DNA of 64,000 bases from Vulgatibacter incomptus (GTDB taxonomy: Bacteria > Myxococcota > Myxococcia > Myxococcales > Vulgatibacteraceae), in contig NZ_CP012332.1 of assembly GCF_001263175.1 (NCBI RefSeq), positions 2,725,501 to 2,789,500 of the forward strand, written 5' to 3'. The position numbers and the translations under genes were made by a program. Shown piece by piece: positions 57,759-64,000 of the stretch. Position 1 is the first letter of the stretch. Each line of letters starts with the position of its first letter. The notes beneath the pieces were generated by a model that did not search any database, was not told the origin of the DNA, and worked only from the letters and a program-made list of their open reading frames with translations.

Positions 57759-60476
57759 ATGACGATGAAGTTTTGGTGCCTTTTCACGCCACGAAGCGGA
57801 GCCCTGCTGCTCACGCTCGCGCTGGCCCTGGCTGGTGCAGGTTGCGGGAGCAAGAAGAGTGGCGGCGTAGCCGGCACCGGTGGCGAAGCGGGTAGCAGCA
57901 CCGGTGGCTCGGGTGGCGATGGTGGCACCGGAGGCGAAGGCGGTTCCGGTGGCGCGGGCGGCGAAGGCGGGACCGGCGAAGGTGGCTCGGGCGGAACCGT
58001 GGCCCCGATCGAGCGCGTGGAAGTGAGCCCCGACGCCGTTTCGGTCATCGAGCACCGGTCGTTCACCCTCACCGCCAAGGCATACGACGCGAACGACGAG
58101 GAGCGCACCGGCATCGAAGTGATCTGGTCCTCCAGTGACGAGTCGATCGCCACCGTCGAGGCCGATGGCGTCGTAACGGGGATTCAGCCGGGTGAGGTGG
58201 AGATCACCGCGTCCGTCGGCGATCGCGTCGGCGTAGCCCACATCGCCGTGACGGAGGGGACGATCGCCTCGATCGTGTTCGCGGCCGACTCCAACGAGGT
58301 GGTGGTCGACGGCACCGCGACGATCATCGCCGTCGCCCTGGACGAGGACGGGCTCGTGCTCCTCGGCCGCTCCTTCTCCTGGTCCAGCTCGAACGAGGAC
58401 ATCGCCCCCGTCGACGGCGCTGGCGTGGTGGCCGGCGTCGAGCCGGGCGTCTCCAGGATCACCGCCGCCATCGGCGACGTCTCAGCCACGCTCGACGTCT
58501 CCGTGGTGCACCGCTTCGTCTCGATCTCGGCGGGCGACACGCACACCTGCGCGCTAAACGCGGCGGGAGCCGCCTGGTGCTGGGGCGCGAACTGGAGCGG
58601 GCAGCTCGGGAATGGCGACACCGCGGATGAGGAGTCGCACCCCATTCCGGTCCGCGTGGGCCCGGGTCTCGGGCTCCGGTTCACCTCCCTGTCTGCCGGC
58701 GAGTCGTTCACCTGCGGGCTCACCGCAGATGGGGACGTTTGGTGCTGGGGAGACAACGGCGATTACCAGCTCGGCTTCGACGATATCTCGGGGGCGGCCA
58801 CCCCGGTGTTGGTGCCGGGCTCCCACTACGCCGCGATCTCGACCATGTACTACGGCATCTGCGGCCTGGACTTCACGGGTCGGGCGCACTGCTGGGGATA
58901 CAGCTCGAACGACTACGAGCTGGGCGACGCCGACGTGACCGATTCCACTGCCACGCCGGTGGCGGTCTCCGGTCCGTTCGAAGGCGAGGAACCGCTGGAT
59001 TTCGTCGTCCTCCGCAACGGCGAGTACCACTCGTGCGGGCTCACCCCCGCAAATCGTCTCTTCTGCTGGGGGTACAACTCGAGCGGTCAGCTCGGGGACG
59101 GTTCCAGGGAGAGCCGGGCGAGGCCGGTCGAGCCCCTGCCCGGCGAGACGGTCGTCGCCTTCGGTCTGGGAAACGCCCACACCTGCGCCGTCACCGCGGA
59201 CGAGAAGACCTGGTGCTGGGGCGCGAACAGGGCCGGCCAGAGCGGGACAGCCTCCGGTCAGAACATCCTCGCGCCGACCCTCCTCTTCGATGGCTCCGAG
59301 TTCGTCCCGGCGGCCTTCGCAATGGGCGATAGCCACTCCTGCGCAGTCGACGCGGTTGGCGCGGTCTGGTGTTGGGGCGTGACCTACGGAGAAATCTTCG
59401 GCCGTGAGGAAGGGGATGTTCCGGCCGAGCCCGGGCCCATCGACGGCGGCCTGAGCTTCACCTCCATCTCGGCCCGTGGCGAGCACACTTGTGGCATCGC
59501 GACGGACGGCAAGGCCTATTGCTGGGGCTCGAACCGAAGCGGTGCGCTCGGTGTCGATGTGTCCATCTGGACCTCCGCGCTGCCGCTCCCGGTGTACGGG
59601 CAGTCTCCCGTGATCTGTCTGCCGGATTGCACCGGGGCCTGTGGCGGCTCGGCCGAGGTCGATTGCGAAGGGGTCTGCGGCGGCTCCGCGATGGTCGACT
59701 GCGATGGCGTCTGCGGCGGCTCGGCCGTGGAGGATTGCGAAGGGACCTGCGGCGGCTCGGCCACGGAGGATTGCGAAGGGGCCTGCGGCGGCTCGACCAC
59801 GGAGGATTGCGAAGGAGTCTGCGGCGGCTCCGCGGTGGAGGATTGCGAAGGAACCTGTGGCGGCTCGGCCGAGCTCGACTGCGCCGAGGTCTGCGGAGGC
59901 TCGGCCACCGTGGACGCCTGCGGCATCTGCGTGCCGGACGGCGAGGACGACCCCTGCATCTCGACCGGGATCGTCGCCTCCAAGAACGTCGAGGTCAGCA
60001 CGAGCTGGCCCGCCCTCGAGATTGCGACGCTGAGCGTTCGCCGAGAGGACGGTCCGAACCCGTCGCACGTCTATCTCGGCTTCGACCTGGGCGGGTTGCC
60101 GGCGGACGCCACGGTGCGTGGCGTCGAGCTCCGTCTCCATGCGGTCGGTGGATTCGCGTTCGGTGGCGACGGAAACACCTACACCCACTTCGTCCCCGAC
60201 AACACCTGGACCGCCGGGTTCGATTGGCAGTCCGCACCCGCGTTCGACCCCACGCCGGCTGGAAAGTGGTGGCTCTGGTTCGCCGGTCCAGGCTCCGCGA
60301 TGGCGACCATTGACGGCCCCGAGCTGATGGATTTCGTCCAGGCCCAGCTCGAGGGAGACGGCTTCGTCTCGTTCATGCTCCGCTCGCCCGGGTACGACAC
60401 CTATTACGACTCGCGCTTCGCGGCCAATCCCGAGGATCGGCCGACGCTCGTCGTGACCTACACGCTGCCGGAGTAA
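57759..60476 (+). CDS. Multidomain lipoprotein: BIG2, RCC1 propeller, CGGSA repeats, DNRLRE
   Basis: A 905-residue lipoprotein (lipobox LAGAGC). Gly/Ser linker (30-85), two BIG2 Ig-like domains (about 87-255; VEVSPDAVSVIEHRSFTLTA), and an RCC1-type propeller of about seven blades (265-615) with repeats HTCALNAAGAAWCWGANWSG. Eight 12-residue CGGSAxxDCExx units follow, then a ~160-residue C-terminal DNRLRE/CBM96-like sandwich (VYLGFDLGGLPADATVRGVEL). Surface adhesion or carbohydrate binding is likely; no catalytic site. ATG 57759 follows GGGGAG. Confidence 0.85.
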   Translation: MTMKFWCLFTPRSGALLLTLALALAGAGCGSKKSGGVAGTGGEAGSSTGGSGGDGGTGGEGGSGGAGGEGGTGEGGSGGTVAPIERVEVSPDAVSVIEHRSFTLTAKAYDANDEERTGIEVIWSSSDESIATVEADGVVTGIQPGEVEITASVGDRVGVAHIAVTEGTIASIVFAADSNEVVVDGTATIIAVALDEDGLVLLGRSFSWSSSNEDIAPVDGAGVVAGVEPGVSRITAAIGDVSATLDVSVVHRFVSISAGDTHTCALNAAGAAWCWGANWSGQLGNGDTADEESHPIPVRVGPGLGLRFTSLSAGESFTCGLTADGDVWCWGDNGDYQLGFDDISGAATPVLVPGSHYAAISTMYYGICGLDFTGRAHCWGYSSNDYELGDADVTDSTATPVAVSGPFEGEEPLDFVVLRNGEYHSCGLTPANRLFCWGYNSSGQLGDGSRESRARPVEPLPGETVVAFGLGNAHTCAVTADEKTWCWGANRAGQSGTASGQNILAPTLLFDGSEFVPAAFAMGDSHSCAVDAVGAVWCWGVTYGEIFGREEGDVPAEPGPIDGGLSFTSISARGEHTCGIATDGKAYCWGSNRSGALGVDVSIWTSALPLPVYGQSPVICLPDCTGACGGSAEVDCEGVCGGSAMVDCDGVCGGSAVEDCEGTCGGSATEDCEGACGGSTTEDCEGVCGGSAVEDCEGTCGGSAELDCAEVCGGSATVDACGICVPDGEDDPCISTGIVASKNVEVSTSWPALEIATLSVRREDGPNPSHVYLGFDLGGLPADATVRGVELRLHAVGGFAFGGDGNTYTHFVPDNTWTAGFDWQSAPAFDPTPAGKWWLWFAGPGSAMATIDGPELMDFVQAQLEGDGFVSFMLRSPGYDTYYDSRFAANPEDRPTLVVTYTLPE
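59634..59921 (+). repeat. Eight-copy 36-bp repeat encoding Cys-Gly-Gly-Ser modules
   Basis: Units of 36 bp, protein form GxCGGSAxxDCE, eight in a row, two Cys each. Copies differ by synonymous and conservative changes. Resembles the short Cys repeats of other myxobacterial surface proteins; linker or rigid stalk. Confidence 0.88.
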
Positions 60477-60490
60477 TCATCCCCTACAGC

Positions 60491-60521
60491 CGGGCCGCCG
60501 CGACGAGCTCGCGGCGGCCCG
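60491..60521. terminator. Bidirectional terminator between convergent genes
   Basis: CGGGCCGCCGCG (60491-60502) pairs with CGCGGCGGCCCG (60510-60521), a perfect 12-bp stem with a 7-nt loop, between the RCC1 lipoprotein (plus) and the HTTM gene (minus). No U-tract on either side. Confidence 0.6.
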
Positions 60522-60530
60522 CCGGAAGGT

Positions 60531-61838
60531 TCAGTTCTTCAGGGGGACGATCCAGGCGCTCGGCTCGAGGCTCGCGCGGACCTTGGCGAGATCGACCTCG
60601 GGATCGACGAGTGGCTGGCTCGTCCTGCCGTTGAGCGAGGCGACGCCGTCGGCGCGAACCTCCACGGCCTCCCCGAGCTCTTCCCCATAGCGACGCGCCA
60701 GGTAGTGGGCGAAGTCGAGGATCATGTCCGGCTGCGTCGACATCATCCGCGACTGGAACCGGGTGAGGTGCTCCGAGGGGTGAACGACGAAGGCTCGGTT
60801 CGTGGAAGGGACGCGAACCTCGAAGTCGACCTGACCCTGTTTCTCGATCAGCATCACCTTCCACGCGAAGCGGAATCCCTCCTCCGTCCACGACGTGTTG
60901 CCCGGGTAGGCGAACGACCGGAGCGGCAGCGCGATCTGCACGGCGAAGTGGAGCGCCAGGAGCGCGAAGGCGAGGCGCGGCGATCGAGGAGCCTGCGAGG
61001 CGTCCGGGGGCGGCGCCGGCCGCCGGAGGAGCCTGCGGGGCCAGTCGGGCTCGAAGAAGAGCGTTGTGCAAGCAACCATCACCCAGGGGAAGAGGCCGAT
61101 CGGGAAGAGCCAGCCGGTCGCGGCGTGGAACCCCGCCACGGCCACGTAGGCGAAGGCACGGCTTCGACGCCAGAGGAGCAGTGGAAAGATCGTGAGGTCG
61201 AAGGCCGCACCTGCCCAGCTCATTGCGAAGGCCATCCACCGCTGGGCGAGGAGCGGGCCGATGATCGGGAGATCGCCCCTCGCGGCGAGCCAGGTGGCCA
61301 TCGGCTCGGCGCGAACGAGCCAATCTGCGTCGAGCTTCGCGACGCCCGCGAAGAAATAGACGAGGCCGAGCTGCAGACGCAGGGTCCAGAGCACCCAGGC
61401 CGGCACGGTTGAACCGCGCCCGATCGGCAGACACGCACCGAGCAGGAAGAGCAGGCCGATCAGGTAGTGGTGGTTGAGATAGGGCGTCTTGTCGATCACC
61501 TCGGTGTAGACGAAGCCGAGGAGGAAGAGCGCCGCACAGAGGCGGGGACGGAACCCCAGGGCGAAGCCGAGAGCGAGCGTCGCCATCGCGCCGAAGACGA
61601 GGAGCATCCCCCACTCCGGCAGCGGCCTCACCCAGCCGAAGCCCTCGAAGGGGAAGAAGATCGTCGGCTCGACGTAGATCGTTCGGACCCAGCCGCGGGC
61701 GATGAAGCGGATCATCGCCACGGACATGATGAGGCCGAAGAGGAAGCGGAACGCCGCGATCGAGGACGCGTCGACCGGCGCGAGGAGGCGCTCTCGCAGC
61801 CTCCCCACCCTGCCCCCGCTCGCGACGCTCCAGGCCAA
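60531..61838 (-). CDS. HTTM (vitamin-K-dependent carboxylase-like) membrane protein
   Basis: A 435-residue protein with about eight helices in the horizontally transferred transmembrane (HTTM) pattern related to gamma-glutamyl carboxylase: SIAAFRFLFGLIMS, DKTPYLNHHYLIGLLFLL, LGLVYFFAGVAKLDADWL and FEPDWPRRLLRR, followed by a ~120-residue soluble C-terminus. Bacterial function unknown. It begins 2 bases after the imelysin stop, so is the third gene of this operon. Confidence 0.86.
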   Translation of the reverse strand: MAWSVASGGRVGRLRERLLAPVDASSIAAFRFLFGLIMSVAMIRFIARGWVRTIYVEPTIFFPFEGFGWVRPLPEWGMLLVFGAMATLALGFALGFRPRLCAALFLLGFVYTEVIDKTPYLNHHYLIGLLFLLGACLPIGRGSTVPAWVLWTLRLQLGLVYFFAGVAKLDADWLVRAEPMATWLAARGDLPIIGPLLAQRWMAFAMSWAGAAFDLTIFPLLLWRRSRAFAYVAVAGFHAATGWLFPIGLFPWVMVACTTLFFEPDWPRRLLRRPAPPPDASQAPRSPRLAFALLALHFAVQIALPLRSFAYPGNTSWTEEGFRFAWKVMLIEKQGQVDFEVRVPSTNRAFVVHPSEHLTRFQSRMMSTQPDMILDFAHYLARRYGEELGEAVEVRADGVASLNGRTSQPLVDPEVDLAKVRASLEPSAWIVPLKN

Positions 61839-61840
61839 CG

Positions 61841-62983
61841 TCAGTCGCCGTCGTTGTCGGTGAAGCTCACGGAGAGGCCGAGGGCGCTCGCCATGTCGAC
61901 GCCGAGGATGCGATAGACCGCCTTCGTCGCGCGGTAGGCCCTCGTCAGCTCGCCGCCCCGATCGTCGAGGTGCTCCTCGAGGGGGCGCGGCAAGGCCTGC
62001 ACCGCCTTCGTCGCCTCCGAGAGGGCGAGGAGGATCTCCGGGTCGAGGGAGGAGCGGCGCGAGCGCACGTAGTCCGCGAAGCCCGTCCCCTGCACGCCGG
62101 CGTAGAGGCCCTCGTAGAGGTGCTGGAGGCCGCGCAGATCGTCGAGCATGTCGTCGACGGCGCGGCCGCTGAAGCGCGACTCGACGAAATCCGGCAGCGG
62201 CGTCCCTCCGGTCGTCTTCCCCATCGGCTTGCCGATCTTCCCCTCGACCACCGTGCGGGCCAGGTCGACCATCTGGTTCGCGACCTGCGCGACCGCCGCC
62301 TCCACGGTGGGGAAGGCCTGGCTCGAGACACCCGCATCCGCGAGCTCACCGAGCCAGTTCCCGTCGTCGGGCGACCATGCGCTCACCATCAGCGCAGCGC
62401 TGCGGCTCAGATCCTCCGCCAGCGCGACGAGGTAGTCGCAGCGGCGGCCGCCGCCGTCCGCGTCTAGGAAGGTCTCAAGGGTCGCCTCTTTCGGCGCGAA
62501 CAGCAGGTACTCCGCCACGGGCATCCCGCGGGCGACAGTCCCCATCCGGCCCAGGGCGTCGGCGTCGATCGGCTCGCTTCCCGCGAGGACCTCGTCGACG
62601 GAGGGCGGGCGCACGGGCCAGAAGTCGACCTTGGGCGCGATCCTCCAGGGCACCTCCTTGGCGGGGCCGATGGCGAAGGCCTCCGACTGCTTCCAGGGCG
62701 CCCTCGCCTCAGACCACGCCTTCCGCGCCGCCGCGAGGCCCTCCTCCGTCGGCCCGCCGCAGAACGAGCGCGCCGCGTCGGCGAAGGTGACGGAGCGCGA
62801 GGCGAAGTCGCGATAGGTCGGCAGAATCACGGTCTCGCCGAGGGATCGGAGCATCTCCCGCCGGTCGAAGAGGTCCTCTTGCGTGGTGCCGGGATCGGTG
62901 CCGCCTCCGCAGCCGTGGAGCGCAACGAAGGGGAGCGCGGCGAACGGGAGGAGCGCGAGGGCGATCAGGTTTCGACGGTTCAT
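61841..62983 (-). CDS. Imelysin-family lipoprotein
   Basis: A 380-residue lipoprotein (lipobox LHGC, Cys near 25) of the imelysin/M75 (IrpA, EfeO-related) family, bacterial iron-regulated surface proteins. SEAFAIGPAKEVPW and VDFWPV fit the first helical bundle, GRAVDDMLDDLRGLQHLYEG the second. The canonical GxHxxE motif reads GMPVAE (153-158), with Pro in place of His. The ATG overlaps the preceding stop (ATGA). Likely binds iron or another metal at the surface. Confidence 0.88.
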   Translation of the reverse strand: MNRRNLIALALLPFAALPFVALHGCGGGTDPGTTQEDLFDRREMLRSLGETVILPTYRDFASRSVTFADAARSFCGGPTEEGLAAARKAWSEARAPWKQSEAFAIGPAKEVPWRIAPKVDFWPVRPPSVDEVLAGSEPIDADALGRMGTVARGMPVAEYLLFAPKEATLETFLDADGGGRRCDYLVALAEDLSRSAALMVSAWSPDDGNWLGELADAGVSSQAFPTVEAAVAQVANQMVDLARTVVEGKIGKPMGKTTGGTPLPDFVESRFSGRAVDDMLDDLRGLQHLYEGLYAGVQGTGFADYVRSRRSSLDPEILLALSEATKAVQALPRPLEEHLDDRGGELTRAYRATKAVYRILGVDMASALGLSVSFTDNDGD

Positions 62984-64000
62984 AGAGATTCCACGAAGCG
63001 GACCAGGGCGTCGCGCTCCTCTCGAGGCAGGTTGCGGAAGTGCTCGCGTGCGTTCTCTGCCTCCCCGCCGTGCCAGAGGATCGCCTCCGCCACGCCGCGG
63101 GCCCTGCCGTCGTGCAGCAGGCGGTCGTGGCGGTTCACGGCGGGAACGAAGCCGAGGCCCCAGAGCGGCGGCGTCCGCCAGTCGCGCCCGCCGGCGGCGA
63201 AGACCGGACGGTCGTCGGCCAGGTCCTCGCCGAGGTCGTGCAGGAGGAGATCGGTATAGGGGAAAATCACCTGGCGTGAGAGCTGAGGAAGCTCGGGGAA
63301 ATCGCCCGTCTCGTGGCGCGCGACGTGGCAGGTCGAGCAGCCCGCGTCGCGGAAGAGCTGTCTGCCGCGCAGCACGTCGGGATCCTCCGCCTTCTGTCGC
63401 GCAGGCGGCGCGAGGGTCATCGAGTAGAACACCACCCGATCGAAGAACTTCGCCTCGATCTCCGGCGACTCGCCCCGCGGTGCCTCGCGGCAGTCCACCT
63501 GCACCTCGGGACACTCCTCCTCGAGGTAGACGGGGTTGGTGATCCCCATGTCGCCGACGAAGGCGCCTGCGGTCTGCTGGCGCACGGTGGGCTGCTCCGC
63601 CTTCCAGCCGAAGCGCCCGAGCCGCATCCGCTTCTCGGTGTCGTCCCAGACGAGGTTTGGGCGCCCCGCGATGCCCTTGCCGCTCGCGGCTTGCGCCTCG
63701 GCGAGGGCGTGGATCCGCTCCTCGGGGATCGCCTCGAGGAGGCCGAGGCCGATCATCTGGGGCGCGACCCGGGGCGAAACGAGGGCCTGCGGATCCAGGG
63801 GACCGAACGCGAGCTGGTCGAAGCCGTAGGTCGGACGCAGCAGCGTGTACGGCTCGCCGTCGCCATACCGGCCGGCCACCTCCGCGTACTCGATCGTCAC
63901 CTTCCCTTCGGCGGGGACTCCGGGGATCGAGTAGGGCTTGAACTGCGTGCCGTAGCTCGGATCGGGGAGCGGCTCGCCGTGCGGACCTTCGCCGGGCACG
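62980..64000 (-). CDS. Di-heme oxidoreductase (DHOR/thiol oxidoreductase family), 5' end outside window
   Basis: At least 340 residues, open to the right edge, so the N-terminus (signal and first heme site) is missing. A c-type heme motif CSTCH lies in RQLFRDAGCSTCHVARHETG; further family blocks are FGPLDPQALVSPRVAPQMIGLGLLEAI-type sequence, TAGAFVGDMGITN and RTPPLWGLG. DHOR proteins are periplasmic di-heme enzymes that commonly neighbour imelysins. First gene of the DHOR-imelysin-HTTM operon. Confidence 0.9.
   Translation of the reverse strand, partial: VPGEGPHGEPLPDPSYGTQFKPYSIPGVPAEGKVTIEYAEVAGRYGDGEPYTLLRPTYGFDQLAFGPLDPQALVSPRVAPQMIGLGLLEAIPEERIHALAEAQAASGKGIAGRPNLVWDDTEKRMRLGRFGWKAEQPTVRQQTAGAFVGDMGITNPVYLEEECPEVQVDCREAPRGESPEIEAKFFDRVVFYSMTLAPPARQKAEDPDVLRGRQLFRDAGCSTCHVARHETGDFPELPQLSRQVIFPYTDLLLHDLGEDLADDRPVFAAGGRDWRTPPLWGLGFVPAVNRHDRLLHDGRARGVAEAILWHGGEAENAREHFRNLPREERDALVRFVESL

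Noticed and set aside
59634-59921. Regular 36-bp repeats considered as a CRISPR array
   Set aside because: Units are directly adjacent with no unique spacers, are in frame, and encode conserved Cys modules inside a gene. The same applies to 26391-26695 and 35813-35992.
58554-60188. 544-codon minus-strand frame over the RCC1 lipoprotein
   Set aside because: Repeated AAGSFAILRGR-like text is just the antisense of the CGGSA repeat, not a repeat protein of its own.

Overview
This is 64 kb of very GC-rich bacterial chromosome. It reads best as a member of the Myxococcota (deltaproteobacterial lineage). The evidence is Cys-rich lipoproteins with short Cys modules, Gly/Ser/Thr linkers, thrombospondin-type-3 and RCC1 repeats, and C-terminal tails of the MYXO-CTERM type (Cys, hydrophobic helix, Arg cluster). 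The housekeeping genes (clpB, prfA, prmC, murA, truA, recQ, a tRNA-Gly) look chromosomal. I cannot name the species from sequence alone. Several sigma70-like promoters share TTGAcc/TTGcca, 16-18 nt, then TAGGAT-like -10 boxes.

Layout. 1-5.2 kb: a large membrane glycosyltransferase-like gene running off the left edge (minus), then a plus-strand set of polyprenyl-phosphate glycosyltransferase, methyltransferase and UPF0104 flippase-like protein. 5.2-17.2 kb: conserved core with clpB, an XRE-cupin regulator, a phosphoribosyltransferase fusion, an SDR, truA, recQ, prfA-prmC-murA and a zinc-ribbon protein. 17.4-21.4 kb: secreted or lipid-anchored proteins around a tRNA-Gly(CCC). 21.4-31.8 kb: accessory genes, including acetyltransferases, a GIY-YIG protein, a frameshifted FMN reductase joined to an acetyltransferase, a DUF898/M48 pair, a BNR-propeller protein with a long GGTGGS minisatellite, an orphan HsdR-N nuclease with a 4-TM partner, and an 84-aa protein that is little more than sorting signals. 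31.9-33.3 kb: an IS5-type insertion sequence with 20-bp inverted repeats and CTAG flanks, followed by two broken small genes.

34.6-41.2 kb: a surface or tail-like cluster of a lipoprotein, a collagen-like protein, a Tat-exported NHL protein, three phage tail-collar (Mdp-type) proteins, a DUF6916-like protein and acetyltransferases. 41.2-43.3 kb: a copper unit of multicopper oxidase, CueR-like regulator and a 29-aa coupled upstream ORF. 43.5-52 kb: an ArnT-like glycosyltransferase, an SDR-like protein, an OmpA protein, an Asp/His-rich lipoprotein, a porin-like barrel and two tandem diguanylate cyclases. 52.2-57.7 kb: an envelope-lipid set (MGDG-synthase-like GT, GT21-like GT, LpxH-like phosphoesterase, UPF0104 protein) and a UvsE UV endonuclease. 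57.7-60.5 kb: an RCC1/BIG2 lipoprotein. 60.5-64 kb: a di-heme oxidoreductase-imelysin-HTTM operon running off the right edge.

The two edge genes are incomplete. Gene-free gaps are nearly all under 300 bp and hold promoters or hairpins; the gap at 33308-33706 holds only a promoter and a decayed peptide gene. Two genes carry apparent single-base deletions in G/C homopolymers, so assembly error should be excluded before calling them pseudogenes. Many long antisense reading frames here are high-GC shadows and were left out.
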